Assembly (NCBI RefSeq): GCF_015704865.1
Contig: NZ_JADQTO010000004.1
Location: forward strand, 1-64,000
Direction of reading: 5' to 3'
DNA length: 64,000 nucleotides
From: Actinoplanes aureus
GTDB lineage: Bacteria > Actinomycetota > Actinomycetes > Mycobacteriales > Micromonosporaceae
Shown here: piece by piece, positions 19,590 to 29,011 of the stretch
Layout of the letters: each line of letters begins with the position of its first letter
Position numbering within the stretch: the stretch's first letter is position 1
Position numbers and translations under genes: made by a program
Notes under the pieces: model-generated
The model's database searches: none
Told to the model about the DNA's origin: nothing
Seen by the model: the letters and a program-made list of their open reading frames with translations, nothing else

Positions 19590-20051
19590 ATGGCGCACAA
19601 CCCGGTCAACCACCCCCTGCGGCCGATCTACCGCGTGGTCGGCTTCATCACCGGCGGGTACCTGGTGGCCTTCGGCATCCTCGGCCTGATCAACACGGCC
19701 GGCGAGCCGTTCGCCAACGAGACCGGCGTCCGGGTGCTCGGCCAGGAGACGAACATGCTCTGGTCGATCATCACGCTGATCGTCGGTGGCCTGGTGCTGC
19801 TCGGCACGGTGATCGGGCGCAACCTCGACGTCGCGATCGACAAGTACCTGGGCTGGGCGCTGCTGGTGCTCGGCAGCTACTCGCTGGCGGTGATCCGGAC
19901 GGACGCGAACTTCTTCGGAGCCAGCGTCTCCACCGTGGTCGTCACCTACATCGCCGGACTGCTGCTGATCACCATCAGCCTGTACAGCAAGGTCGTCCCG
20001 GCCGCGGAGGCCGGTTCGCCGCGCCAGGTGCGCGAGGGCCGGACCGCCTGA
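19590..20051 (+). CDS. DUF4383 family membrane protein
   Basis: 153 residues with four membrane helices (about 11-35, 58-80, 88-106, 114-138) and short loops. The PIYRVVGF...GLINTAGEPF and NLLW-like (NMLWSI) features match DUF4383, small actinobacterial membrane proteins of unknown role. The ATG at 19590 follows a TTGGAG ribosome site. It is convergent with the tetR-type gene and shares a terminator with it. Confidence 0.8.
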   Translation: MAHNPVNHPLRPIYRVVGFITGGYLVAFGILGLINTAGEPFANETGVRVLGQETNMLWSIITLIVGGLVLLGTVIGRNLDVAIDKYLGWALLVLGSYSLAVIRTDANFFGASVSTVVVTYIAGLLLITISLYSKVVPAAEAGSPRQVREGRTA

Positions 20052-20060
20052 TCCGCGTCT

Positions 20061-20094
20061 GACCGCCGGGCCCGCTCAGCGGACCCGGCGGGTC
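20061..20094. terminator. Hairpin between convergent genes
   Basis: Imperfect 16-base stem (20061-20076 with 20078-20094, one bulge and one mismatch) overlapping the last codons of the tetR-type gene. No T-run. Confidence 0.45.
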
Positions 20095-20723
20095 AGCAGG
20101 CCGGGCTTGGTCTCCAGGTGGGAGAGACCGTTCCAGGCCAGGTTGACCAGGTGCGCGGCAACCATCTCCTTCTTCGGCTTGCGTGCCTCCCGCCACCACT
20201 GCCCGACCAGCGCCACCATCCCGACCAGCGCCTGCGCGTAGAGCTCGGCGACCTTGGGGTCCAGGCCACGGTTCTTGAACTCGGCGCCCAGAATGTGTTC
20301 CACCTGGTGCGCCACGTCGCTCATCACGCTGGAGAAGTTGCCGCCCGCGGAGAGCACCGGCGACTCCCGGACCAGGACGCGAAATCCGTGCGGCTCCTCC
20401 TCGATGTAGTCGAGCAGCGCCAGGGCCGCCTGTTCCAGCAGCTCCCGGGGGTGTCCCGCGGTCAGCGCCGTGGCGATCCGGTCCAGCAGGGCCCGCACCT
20501 CACGGTCGACCACGACGGCGTAGAGGCCCTCCTTGCCGCCGAAGTGCTCGTACACCACCGGTTTCGACACCTTCGCCCGGGCGGCCACCTCCTCCACGCT
20601 CGTGCCGTCGAAGCCGCGCTCGGCGAAGAGCTGCCGGCCGGTCGCGATCAACTGCTCCCGGCGCTGGGCGGCCGACATGCGGACTCGCGGCGCCGGTGTA
20701 CGGCGGTCCCCCTGATCGCTCAC
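20076..20723 (-). CDS. TetR-family transcriptional regulator
   Basis: 215 residues. The N-terminal helix-turn-helix is clear: LIATGRQLFAERGFDGTSV, then VAARAKVSKPVVYEHFGGKE. The C-terminal helical ligand domain is typical in length, and its ligand cannot be predicted. The GTG at 20723 gives the usual short basic lead-in; the longer frame to 20798 adds residues without family character. No obvious target gene: it is convergent with the DUF4383 gene and diverges from the tRNA/glmU side. Confidence 0.88.
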   Translation of the reverse strand: MSDQGDRRTPAPRVRMSAAQRREQLIATGRQLFAERGFDGTSVEEVAARAKVSKPVVYEHFGGKEGLYAVVVDREVRALLDRIATALTAGHPRELLEQAALALLDYIEEEPHGFRVLVRESPVLSAGGNFSSVMSDVAHQVEHILGAEFKNRGLDPKVAELYAQALVGMVALVGQWWREARKPKKEMVAAHLVNLAWNGLSHLETKPGLLTRRVR

Positions 20724-20923
20724 CGGCCTATCCTGCCAGGCGATCCACAGTCGTCCTCGATGTCCGGGCTTGCGTGACCTGGCAAATGGTGAAGGCAACT
20801 CGATCGATGGACTCGCCGCTGCTCAGCCGCCCTCTCATCGCCCTCCCGCAGGCCGGGCCGGGCTGGACTGGGATACTGACTTCGGGCGGTGGTCGCCGGG
20901 CGCTAGTGTGACGACCGGACCGA

Positions 20924-20998
20924 TCGGCTGTGGTGTAATTGGCAACACTAGGGATTTTGGTTCCCTCATTCCAGGTTCGAGTCCTGGCAGCCGAGCCA
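20924..20998 (+). tRNA. tRNA-Gln (anticodon TTG), CCA encoded
   Basis: A cloverleaf folds by eye. The acceptor TCGGCTG pairs with CAGCCGA, the D arm is GTGT/ACAC, and the anticodon stem AGGGA/TCCCT holds the loop TTTTGGT (anticodon TTG, codon CAA). The T stem CCAGG/CCTGG holds TTCGAGT. Discriminator G and CCA are encoded. It lies 66 bases before glmU. Confidence 0.95.
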
Positions 20999-21064
20999 CT
21001 TGTCGCACGCGGTTGACGTGACGCCGCGCCCGCAAGATGCCACTGCGAACGATGGAGTTGCCGC

Positions 21065-22504
21065 GTGAGCCAGGCCCCCAGCCGTACCGTTGTCGTCCTC
21101 GCCGCCGGTGAGGGCAAGCGGATGAAGTCCGCGACGCCCAAGGTGCTGCAGCCGCTTCTCGGCCGCACTCTGCTCGGGCACGTCCTGCACGTGGCCTCCG
21201 CGATCCACACCGACCGCACCCTGGTCGTGGTCGGTCACAAGGCCGACCAGGTGGGCGCGTTCCTCGCCGACGCCGCACCGGACGCCACCCCGGTCCTCCA
21301 GGCCGAGCAGAACGGCACCGGTCACGCGGTCCGGATCGCGCTCGACGCCGCCCCGGAGCTGACCGGCACCGTGGTGGTGCTCAGCGGCGACGTTCCGCTG
21401 CTGCGGCCGGAGACGGTCGAGGCGCTGCTCACCACCCACGAGCGGGCCGGCGCCGCGGCCACGGTGCTGAGCGCCGAGGTGGCCGAGCCGGGCGGTCTGG
21501 GCCGCGTCGTGCGGGACAAGAACGGCCACCTCGAACGGATCGTCGAGCAGAAGGACGCGACTGAGGAGGAGCGCCGGATCCGCGAGATCAACTCGGGGAT
21601 CTACGCCTTCGACGCGGTCCTGCTCCGCGAGGCTCTCGGCAAGCTCTCCACGGACAACGCGCAGGGCGAGGAGTACCTGACCGACGTCTTCGGGATCCTC
21701 GCCTCGCAGGGGCACCCGGTGGCGATCGAGGTGGCCGAGTTCGCGTACGAGACGCTCGGCTGCAACGACCGGGCCGAGCTGTCCCGGCTGCGGGTCCTGA
21801 TGCGGGACCGGATCAACGACGCCTGGATGCGCTCCGGGGTGCTGCTGCTCGACCCGGCCACCACCTGGATCGACGCGACGGTGACGCTCGAGGCGGACGC
21901 GGTCGTGGAGCAGAACTGCAAGCTCTCCGGGACTACGACGGTGGCCCGGGACGCGGTGATCGGCCCGGACACCACGCTCATCGACACCACCGTGGCCGAG
22001 GGTGCGACCGTCCTGCGTACCCACTCGATCGGGGCGCGGATCGGTCCGGAGGCGACGGTCGGCCCGTTCTCCTTCCTGCGGCCGGGTACCACGCTGGCCC
22101 GCAAGTCCAAGATCGGCGGTTTCGTCGAGGCGAAGAACGCCGAGCTCGGCGAGGGCGCGAAGGTGCCGCACCTGACCTACGTGGGCGACGCGACGATCGG
22201 CGCGAAGGCGAACATCGGCGCCGGCACGATCTTCGCCAACTACGACGGGGTACGGAAGAGCCGGACCGTCGTGGGCGAGGCGGCGTTCGTCGGCTCGGAC
22301 ACGGTCCTCATCGCACCGGTGGAGATCGGTCCGGGGGCGTACGTGGCCGCCGGCAGCGCCGTTGCGCAAGACGTCCCGGCCGGCAACCTCGGGGTGACCC
22401 GGGCGCAGCAGCGCAACATCGAGGGCTGGGTTGCGCGCAAGCGCCCGGGGACGGTTTCGGCGGCCGCCGCCGAGGCCGCGGATATCACCTCTGAGCAGGA
22501 GTGA
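21065..22504 (+). CDS. glmU: Bifunctional N-acetylglucosamine-1-P uridyltransferase / glucosamine-1-P acetyltransferase
   Basis: 479 residues. The N-terminal nucleotidyltransferase has LAAGEGKRMKSATPKVLQPL and the SGDVPLLRP region. The C-terminal half (from about 255) is a left-handed beta-helix of hexapeptide repeats ending in GAYVAAGSAVAQDVPAGNLGV, with a short disordered tail. It makes UDP-GlcNAc for peptidoglycan in the cytoplasm. The GTG start has GGAG about ten bases upstream. It is followed by prs, a common actinobacterial order. Confidence 0.96.
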   Translation: MSQAPSRTVVVLAAGEGKRMKSATPKVLQPLLGRTLLGHVLHVASAIHTDRTLVVVGHKADQVGAFLADAAPDATPVLQAEQNGTGHAVRIALDAAPELTGTVVVLSGDVPLLRPETVEALLTTHERAGAAATVLSAEVAEPGGLGRVVRDKNGHLERIVEQKDATEEERRIREINSGIYAFDAVLLREALGKLSTDNAQGEEYLTDVFGILASQGHPVAIEVAEFAYETLGCNDRAELSRLRVLMRDRINDAWMRSGVLLLDPATTWIDATVTLEADAVVEQNCKLSGTTTVARDAVIGPDTTLIDTTVAEGATVLRTHSIGARIGPEATVGPFSFLRPGTTLARKSKIGGFVEAKNAELGEGAKVPHLTYVGDATIGAKANIGAGTIFANYDGVRKSRTVVGEAAFVGSDTVLIAPVEIGPGAYVAAGSAVAQDVPAGNLGVTRAQQRNIEGWVARKRPGTVSAAAAEAADITSEQE

Positions 22505-22508
22505 TCCA

Positions 22509-22533
22509 GCCGGGGTGAGCCATCCCACCCGGC
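22509..22533 (+). terminator. Weak hairpin after glmU
   Basis: GCCGGGGTG pairs with CACCCGGC with one bulged G directly after the glmU stop; no T-run, so function is doubtful. Confidence 0.3.
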
Positions 22534-22616
22534 GGGCTCGAAACGTGGCGGTTACGTTGCGGCAAGGGATACTTCACTGCGAACCCACCCCCTAATCACA
22601 CGGGAGCAGCGAGCCG

Positions 22617-23597
22617 ATGGGCAGCATCGTCGCCGAGAACCGTAAGAGTCTGATGCTCTTCTCCGGCCGGGGTTTCCCGGAACTGGCCGAGGAGATCGGC
22701 CAGGTGCTCGGCGTGGCGCCGACGCCGTCGGATTCGTACGAGTTCGCCAACGGTGAGATTTTCGTGCGATTCAAGGAGTCGGTGCGCGGCTCGGACGCCT
22801 TCGTGGTCCAGTCGGTCACCGAAGGGGTGAACCGCTGGGTCATGGAGACCCTCATCATGATCGACGCGCTGAAGCGTGGGTCGGCGAAGCGGATCACCGT
22901 GGTGTTGCCGTTCTACCCGTACTCGCGGCAGGACAAGAAGCACCGCGGCCGTGAGCCGATCTCCGCCCGTCTGGTCGCCGACCTGCTCAAGACCGCCGGC
23001 GCCAACCGGATCCTCACGGTTGATCTGCACACCGCGCAGATCCAGGGCTTCTTCGACGGCCCGGTGGACCACCTGTTCGCGATGGACATCCTCGCCGAGT
23101 ACGTGCAGAAGAAGTTCGCCGGCCGCCCGATGACCGTGGTGGCGCCGGACTCCGGCCGGGTCCGGGTGGCCGAGCGGTGGACCGACCGCCTCGGCGGCTG
23201 CCCGCTGGCCTTCATCCACAAGACCCGTGACCCGCTGAAGCCGAACCAGGTGGTGGCGAACCGGGTGGTCGGCGAGGTCGAGGGCCGGGTCTGCCTGATC
23301 GTCGACGACATGATCGACACCGGTGGGACGATCACCAAGGCGGCGGACATCCTCTTCGAGGAGGGCGCGGCCGACGTGATCGTGGCCTCCACCCACGCGC
23401 TGCTCTCCGACCCCGCCACCGAGCGGCTGAAGAACAGCCGGATCAGCGAACTCGTGGTGACGAACACGCTGCCGCTCTCGCCGGAGAAGCGACTCGACAA
23501 GATCACCGTGTTGTCGATCGCCCCGTTGCTGGCCCGGGCGATCCGTGAGGTGTTCGACGACGGCTCGGTGACCACTTTGTTCGGTGGTCTCAGCTGA
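22617..23597 (+). CDS. prs: Ribose-phosphate pyrophosphokinase
   Basis: 326 residues. FPELAEEI and FANGEIFVRF at the start, the flexible-loop YSRQDKKHRGREPISARL, the DLHTAQIQGFF catalytic His region and the PRPP-binding DDMIDTGGT are all present. It makes PRPP from ribose-5-phosphate and ATP, feeding nucleotide, His and Trp synthesis and the phosphoribosyltransferase Upp found later in the window. ATG with GGGAG upstream. Confidence 0.97.
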   Translation: MGSIVAENRKSLMLFSGRGFPELAEEIGQVLGVAPTPSDSYEFANGEIFVRFKESVRGSDAFVVQSVTEGVNRWVMETLIMIDALKRGSAKRITVVLPFYPYSRQDKKHRGREPISARLVADLLKTAGANRILTVDLHTAQIQGFFDGPVDHLFAMDILAEYVQKKFAGRPMTVVAPDSGRVRVAERWTDRLGGCPLAFIHKTRDPLKPNQVVANRVVGEVEGRVCLIVDDMIDTGGTITKAADILFEEGAADVIVASTHALLSDPATERLKNSRISELVVTNTLPLSPEKRLDKITVLSIAPLLARAIREVFDDGSVTTLFGGLS

Positions 23598-23903
23598 GCC
23601 CTGTTTCTCCTGTGGTGCAAGTTGCATCCGTGGAGTGATTTTTTGCGGACGCCGTCAGGTGGCCGGACCCGCTGAATGATGCGCAATCGTGGCAGGTAAG
23701 CTAGTGCGGTTGCCACGGCGAGGGTGCTTCGTGGGCTGTTGAGGTTCGCAGCCCGCTCGAGGCGCCGTCATCGACGCGGTGCTCCGGGTTCGCGCCCGCG
23801 CGCCATCTTGCCCGGCAGCGCCGAAAAACCACCGCAGCACTGCCGGATACCGCAGCCGCAGACTTAGACGCAGCCCGCTTCGAAGAGTTTCAGGAGTTTC
23901 CCC
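23598..23903 (+). other. Intergenic region between prs and rplY
   Basis: 306 bases without a convincing gene. TAAGCT near 23698 is a possible -10 for rplY, which would give a leader of about 200 bases. I see no clear terminator hairpin after prs. Confidence 0.4.
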
Positions 23904-24515
23904 GTGTCCGAGGTAAAGATCAGCGCCGAGCCCCGTACCGAGTTCGGCAAGGGTGGTGCCCGCCGCACGCGCCGGGCCGGCCTGGTGCCCGCCGTGCTGT
24001 ACGGCCACGGCGAGAAGCCGCAGCACATCGCGCTGCCGGCCCGTGAGTTCGCGGCCGCCATCCGCCACGGCGGTCTCAACCAGATTTTCACGATCGACAT
24101 CGCCGGCGGCTCGGGCGCGACCTTCGCCCTGCCGAAGGCGATCCAGCGTGACCCGATCAAGGACACTTTCGAGCACGTCGACCTGCTCATCGTGAAGCGT
24201 GGCGAGAAGATCCAGGTGGACGTTCCGGTGACGCTGACCGGCGAGGCCGCCAAGAACACGCTCGTCGTGCACGAGTCGAACACGGTCGCCGTGGTCGCCG
24301 ACGCGCTGCACCTGCCCTCCGAGCTGGAGGTGTCGATCGAGGGTCTCGAGGCCGGCTCGCACGTCACCGCCGGCGACGTGCAGCTGCCGCGCGGCACCGA
24401 GCTCGCGGTGGACCCCGAGACCGTGCTGGCGATCGTCAACGCGGCGCAGACCGTCGCGCCGGCCGAGGACGAGGCCGCCGCCGAGGGCGAGACCGAGGGC
24501 GAGAGCGCGGAGTAA
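23904..24515 (+). CDS. rplY: 50S ribosomal protein L25/general stress protein Ctc
   Basis: 203 residues, the long Ctc form. The N-terminal L25 domain (EPRTEFGKGGARRTRRAG, VLYGHG) binds 5S rRNA. The C-terminal TL5-like beta domain (about 95-180) precedes an acidic Glu/Ala tail. The GTG start follows AGGAG. The rplY-pth order is conserved in actinobacteria. Confidence 0.95.
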   Translation: MSEVKISAEPRTEFGKGGARRTRRAGLVPAVLYGHGEKPQHIALPAREFAAAIRHGGLNQIFTIDIAGGSGATFALPKAIQRDPIKDTFEHVDLLIVKRGEKIQVDVPVTLTGEAAKNTLVVHESNTVAVVADALHLPSELEVSIEGLEAGSHVTAGDVQLPRGTELAVDPETVLAIVNAAQTVAPAEDEAAAEGETEGESAE

Positions 24516-24544
24516 ATCTGTCGCGCAGCAGCGGTAAGCCAGTT

Positions 24545-24578
24545 ATCAGGGAAAGTGCCGGGTGGCACTTTCCCTGAT
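24545..24578 (+). terminator. 15-bp perfect hairpin between rplY and pth
   Basis: Exact 15-base arms (24545-24559 and 24564-24578) around GGGT, with no T-run. It may terminate most rplY transcripts or act as an RNase-resistant end while allowing read-through into pth. Confidence 0.75.
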
Positions 24579-24599
24579 GTGTATGCGGGAGGCGAAGGT

Positions 24600-25187
24600 A
24601 TGAGCGACGAGGCGCCCTGGCTGGTGGTCGGCCTGGGAAACCCGGGCCGGGAGTATGCGGGCAACCGGCACAACGTGGGCTTCATGGTGGCCGACCTGCT
24701 GGCTTCCCGGATCGGCGGGAAGTTCGGGCGGGCGAAGCGCGCGCAGGCCGAGGCGGCGGAGGGCCGGCTGGGCTTCGGCGGACCGCGGCTGATCCTGCTG
24801 AAACCACTGACCTACATGAACCTGTCCGGTGCCCCGGTCGTGTCGCTGGCACAGTTCTTCAAAGTTCCTGTGGCGAATGTGATCGCGGTGCATGATGAGC
24901 TTGATGTGCCGTTCGGACAGGTTCGGGCGAAACTCGGCGGAGGCGAGGGCGGGCACAACGGGCTGCGCTCGATGTCGAAGTCATTGGCGACCAAGGACTA
25001 CGCGCGGGTGCGGTTCGGGATCGGGCGTCCCCCGGGACGGCAGGATCCGGCCGATTACGTGCTCTCCGACTTCTCCGCGGTGGAGCGCAAGGAGCTGGAC
25101 TTCCTGGTGGATCGGGCAGCCGACGTGGTCGAGGCGATCGTTCTCGAGGGCGTCGAATGGGCGCAGAACAAATACCACGGGAATTGA
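24600..25187 (+). CDS. pth: Peptidyl-tRNA hydrolase
   Basis: 195 residues. VVGLGNPGREYAGNRHNVGF carries the essential Asn and catalytic His, and GGEGGHNGLRS and PLTYMN(L) are the other signatures. It releases peptides from peptidyl-tRNAs that drop off the ribosome. The ATG at 24600 has GGAGG eight bases upstream; an earlier ATG lies inside the hairpin and is rejected. Confidence 0.96.
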   Translation: MSDEAPWLVVGLGNPGREYAGNRHNVGFMVADLLASRIGGKFGRAKRAQAEAAEGRLGFGGPRLILLKPLTYMNLSGAPVVSLAQFFKVPVANVIAVHDELDVPFGQVRAKLGGGEGGHNGLRSMSKSLATKDYARVRFGIGRPPGRQDPADYVLSDFSAVERKELDFLVDRAADVVEAIVLEGVEWAQNKYHGN

Positions 25188-25326
25188 TGTCCGCGGGCCG
25201 AAATCAAAAATCCGTTTGGGTCTTTTTGTCCGCCTAGTCATACCGTGACGCGCTCCACCGTCCGTCCGTTGGTCACACGGACGCACGCGAATCGGTGCGA
25301 CGGCCGACGTGACGGGAGGTTCGAGG

Positions 25327-27114
25327 ATGTCGCAGGACGTGTCCGAGGGCCTGGCGGACGCGTTGACCGAGCCGACAGTGGTACTTCCGGTGATCCGGCC
25401 GGAGCGCGTCCCGCCGGCTCCGCCGCCCGGGCACGGCCCGGCGAATCATCCCCCCGGCAACCACGGCCCGCAGCATCCGCCCCGCCGGGGAAGCGGTCTC
25501 AACAAGATTCCCGCTCCAGGTGTGCCGCTGAGCCCGGCACCGGCCGGCGCGGAGACGCGCAACGCCGCGCCGCGCACCGTACGCTCCGCTCCCGACCCGG
25601 CCCGGAACCGCGCGATGGAGCGGCACTGGTCGGACCGGCCCAGCCGCTCGCAGGCGGCCCGGGCCGCGAACCGCCCGTTCGTCCGGGCGCGCGGCCGGCA
25701 CGCGGCGATGTCGCGGCGGCAGCTCTGGGAACGCCGGTACGTCCGGGCGCTCGTACTCTCCGACCTGGTCGCCGGGATCGTCGCCGGGGTGGTGACCTTC
25801 ATGGTCCGCTTCGGGGACGCGGTGACCGCGTACAACCGTGGATACATCGTCCTGTCCGCGCTGCTGCCGGTCGCCCTCCTGGTCGTCCTGGCGATCTGCC
25901 GGGCCTACGAGCGGCGCTACCTCTTCGTCGGCAGCGACGAGTACCAGCGGGTGATCCGGGGCGGGGTGGGCCTGATCGCCGGTACGTCCGTCGTGTCGTA
26001 CGCCCTGGATCTGGACCTGGCCCGCTCGTACGTCCTGGTCGCCCTCCCGGTCGCGATCGCCACGGTGGTGATGTCGCGGTTCCTGCTGCGCAAGCGGCTG
26101 CACCTGGCCCGGACCCGTGGGGACAACCTCCGTCGGGTGATCGTCGTCGGACACGAGCTGTCGGTCATCGGGATCACCCGGCAACTGCGCCGCGAGCGGT
26201 ACCACGGCCTGGAGGTGGTCGGCGCCTGCCTGCCGCCGGACGCCGACGGGATCGGGATGGCCGACCTGACCGTCTACGGCACGTTCGACGACGTGGCGAG
26301 CGCTGTGGTGCAGGCGGACGCGGACACCGTGGTGGTGCTCAGCTGCCCCGAACTGGACGGTGCGGCGGTACGCCGGCTCGCCTGGCAGCTGGAGCGCGAC
26401 GAGGTGGACCTCGTGGTGGCCAGCGCGCTGGTCGACGTCGCCGGAGCGCGTACCACCATCCGGCCGTTCGACGGCCTGCCCATGCTGCACGTCGAACATC
26501 CCCGGCTGCACGGTGGATCGCGCCTGGTCAAGGACGTGGTCGATCGTTTAGGCGCACTCCTGCTCCTGATCCTTTCCGGTCCGGTGCTCCTGAGCGTGGC
26601 GCTCTGCGTGGGACTCACCTCGCGGGGACCGGTACTCTTTCGGCAAGTGCGCGTGGGACGTGACGGCCGTCATTTCCGGATGTTCAAGTTCCGCAGCATG
26701 TACGTCGACGCCGAGGCTCGGTTGCACGAGCTGAGGCACCTCAACGAGCACGACGGTGTGCTCTTCAAAATCCGCGACGACCCGCGGGTCACCCCGGTCG
26801 GACGGTGGTTGCGCAGGTTCTCGCTGGACGAGCTCCCGCAGCTGCTCAACGTCCTGTCGGGGCAGATGTCGCTGGTCGGGCCACGGCCGCCGTTGCCGAC
26901 GGAGGTTGCCGCCTATGCCGACGACGTCCGGCGCAGGCTGGCAGTCAAACCCGGCATGACCGGTCTGTGGCAGGTCTCCGGGCGTTCCGATCTCTCCTGG
27001 GAGGAAGCCGTCCGGCTCGACCTCCGTTATGTGGAGAACTGGTCCCTGAGTCTGGATCTGGTGATCCTGCTCAGGACGGTGACCGCGGTGGCGCGGTCGT
27101 CCGGCGCGTACTGA
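25327..27114 (+). CDS. Exopolysaccharide polyprenyl glycosylphosphotransferase
   Basis: 595 residues. A Pro-rich cytoplasmic lead of about 125 residues is followed by four membrane helices, a Rossmann-like soluble part with a VIVVGHE start, one more helix near 405-425 and the conserved transferase core. The core has FRQVRVGRDG, MFKFRSM, the DELPQ(L)LNVL catalytic region, SLVGPRPP and KPGMTGLWQVSGRS. It transfers a sugar-1-phosphate to undecaprenyl phosphate, the first step of capsule or exopolysaccharide assembly. The ATG at 25327 follows GGGAGG. No glycosyltransferases adjoin it here; the later 60-64 kb sugar genes could supply the same pathway. Confidence 0.92.
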   Translation: MSQDVSEGLADALTEPTVVLPVIRPERVPPAPPPGHGPANHPPGNHGPQHPPRRGSGLNKIPAPGVPLSPAPAGAETRNAAPRTVRSAPDPARNRAMERHWSDRPSRSQAARAANRPFVRARGRHAAMSRRQLWERRYVRALVLSDLVAGIVAGVVTFMVRFGDAVTAYNRGYIVLSALLPVALLVVLAICRAYERRYLFVGSDEYQRVIRGGVGLIAGTSVVSYALDLDLARSYVLVALPVAIATVVMSRFLLRKRLHLARTRGDNLRRVIVVGHELSVIGITRQLRRERYHGLEVVGACLPPDADGIGMADLTVYGTFDDVASAVVQADADTVVVLSCPELDGAAVRRLAWQLERDEVDLVVASALVDVAGARTTIRPFDGLPMLHVEHPRLHGGSRLVKDVVDRLGALLLLILSGPVLLSVALCVGLTSRGPVLFRQVRVGRDGRHFRMFKFRSMYVDAEARLHELRHLNEHDGVLFKIRDDPRVTPVGRWLRRFSLDELPQLLNVLSGQMSLVGPRPPLPTEVAAYADDVRRRLAVKPGMTGLWQVSGRSDLSWEEAVRLDLRYVENWSLSLDLVILLRTVTAVARSSGAY

Positions 27115-27151
27115 AGGTCGAGCCTGCCGAAAGGCGAGGAGGAGCTAGAGG

Positions 27152-28042
27152 ATGGGCGAGCAGACGAAGACGTCGGCACGCATTGCGGGTCAGCGGGACG
27201 CCGGTGAGAACGGCACCCCGCCGGTGATCGACGCCGCCTTCGCCCGCTGGCTGGCGGATCGCGCCGGCCAGGTGCTGCTCCAGGTGCGCGACGAGATGGG
27301 GTACGCCGACCCGAAGGCCCTCAAGGCGGCCGGCGACCAGGCCGCCCACGATCTGCTGCGTGCCGAGCTGGCCCGCTGGCGTCCGGCCGACGCAGTGCTC
27401 TCCGAGGAGGACGAGCACGCCCGGGTCGCCTGGCGGGACGGCGAACAGACCTCAGTACGCCCGGACCGGCTCGGCGCCTCGCGGGTCTGGATCGTCGACC
27501 CGCTCGACGGCACCCGGGAGTTCTCCGAGGAGGGCCGTACCGACTGGGCCGTGCACGTGGCGCTCTGGACCGCCGACTCGTCGAACCCGTCCTGCCTTGC
27601 GGCGGGCGCCGTGGCGATGCCGGCTCAGCACTGCACCCTCGCCACCGACAAGCCGCCGGCCTACCCGCCGATGCCGCTGGAGTCGGCGACCGGGGGAGCG
27701 ATCCGGATCGCGGCCAGCCGGACCCGGCCGCCCGCCTTCGTCACCGCGCTCGCCGAGGAGATCGGCGCGGAGCTGGTGCCGATGGGCTCGGCCGGTGTGA
27801 AGATCGCCGCGGTGATCAGCGGTGAGGCGGACGCGTACGTGCACGCCGGCGGCCAGTACGAGTGGGACTCCGCCGCCCCGGCCGCCGTGGCGTTGGCCAC
27901 CGGCCTGCACGCGTCCCGCCTCGACGGCTCCCCGCTGGCCTACAACCAGGCCGATCCCAAGCTTCCTGACCTCGTCGTCTGTCGCAAAGATCTCGCTCCT
28001 CGGTTGCTTGCTGCGATCCAGAGGCATCTTCCGCAACAATGA
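27152..28042 (+). CDS. cysQ: 3'(2'),5'-bisphosphate nucleotidase CysQ-like
   Basis: 296 residues of the inositol-monophosphatase superfamily. The metal-binding motifs are LSEEDEH (Glu pair), DPLDGTREF and WDSAAPAAV. It likely removes the 3' phosphate from PAP/PAPS, recycling the by-product of sulfate assimilation, which fits the cysD and cysN genes immediately downstream. ATG with GGAGGAG about seven bases before it. Confidence 0.9.
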   Translation: MGEQTKTSARIAGQRDAGENGTPPVIDAAFARWLADRAGQVLLQVRDEMGYADPKALKAAGDQAAHDLLRAELARWRPADAVLSEEDEHARVAWRDGEQTSVRPDRLGASRVWIVDPLDGTREFSEEGRTDWAVHVALWTADSSNPSCLAAGAVAMPAQHCTLATDKPPAYPPMPLESATGGAIRIAASRTRPPAFVTALAEEIGAELVPMGSAGVKIAAVISGEADAYVHAGGQYEWDSAAPAAVALATGLHASRLDGSPLAYNQADPKLPDLVVCRKDLAPRLLAAIQRHLPQQ

Positions 28043-28099
28043 CGACTCGGCAAAACCCTGCCCGGCCGATAACCCCCGAAAGGTCTGGGGACTGAACCC

Positions 28100-29011
28100 A
28101 TGAGCCAGACGAAGCCCTACCGCGTCTCGCATCTGGATGCTCTCGAAGCCGAGAGCATCTTCGTCATGCGGGAGGTCATGGCCGAGTTCGAGCGCCCCGT
28201 GCTGCTCTTCTCCGGCGGCAAGGACTCGATCGTGATGCTGCGCCTCGCGGAGAAGGCTTTCGCCCCCGCGCGCATCCCGTTCCCGGTCATGCACGTCGAC
28301 ACCGGTCACAACTTCCCCGAGGTACTCGAGTACCGCGACCGCCGGGTGGCCTCACTCGGCCTCAACCTGGTCGTGGCAAGCGTGCAGGAGGCGATCGACA
28401 CCGGCCTGGTGCGTGAGCTGCCCGACGGCACGCGCAACCGCATCCAGACTCCGGTCCTGCTCAACGCGGTGGAGAAGTACCGCTTCGACGCCTTGTTCGG
28501 CGGCGCGCGGCGGGACGAGGAGAAGGCCCGGGCCAAGGAGCGGATGTTCAGCTTCCGCGACGAGTTCGGCCAGTGGGACCCGAAGAACCAGCGTCCCGAG
28601 CTCTGGGGGCTCTACAACGGCCGGCACCACCCGGGCGAGTCGATCCGGGTGTTCCCGCTCTCCAACTGGACCGAGCTGGACGTCTGGCACTACATCGCCA
28701 AGGAGCAGATCCCGCTGCCGAGCATCTACTACGCCCACGACCGCGAGGTCGTCGAGCGCGGTGGGATGTTCTACGCGGTCAACGAGTTCATCCGGCTGCG
28801 TGACGGTGAGACGTCCGAGGTCCGCCGGGTGCGGTACCGGACGGTCGGTGACGCGTCGCAGACCGCCGCCGTGCTCTCCGACGCCGACACCGTCGACAAG
28901 GTGATCGACGAGGTCGCCGCGACCCGGATCACCGAGCGGGGCGCGACCCGCGGTGACGACAAGGTCAGCGAGGCCGCGATGGAAGATCGCAAGCGAGAGG
29001 GTTACTTCTGA
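28100..29011 (+). CDS. cysD: Sulfate adenylyltransferase subunit 2
   Basis: 303 residues. The PP-loop ATP site is SGGKDSIVMLRL near the N-terminus, and ARRDEEKARAKER and the C-terminal RKREGYF tail are family features. With CysN it makes adenosine 5'-phosphosulfate from ATP and sulfate. TGA and the ATG of cysN share one base (TGATG), so they are coupled. Confidence 0.96.
   Translation: MSQTKPYRVSHLDALEAESIFVMREVMAEFERPVLLFSGGKDSIVMLRLAEKAFAPARIPFPVMHVDTGHNFPEVLEYRDRRVASLGLNLVVASVQEAIDTGLVRELPDGTRNRIQTPVLLNAVEKYRFDALFGGARRDEEKARAKERMFSFRDEFGQWDPKNQRPELWGLYNGRHHPGESIRVFPLSNWTELDVWHYIAKEQIPLPSIYYAHDREVVERGGMFYAVNEFIRLRDGETSEVRRVRYRTVGDASQTAAVLSDADTVDKVIDEVAATRITERGATRGDDKVSEAAMEDRKREGYF

Noticed and set aside
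24555..24599. Earlier ATG for pth
   Set aside because: It would start inside the 15-bp hairpin and lacks a ribosome site, whereas 24600 has GGAGG.
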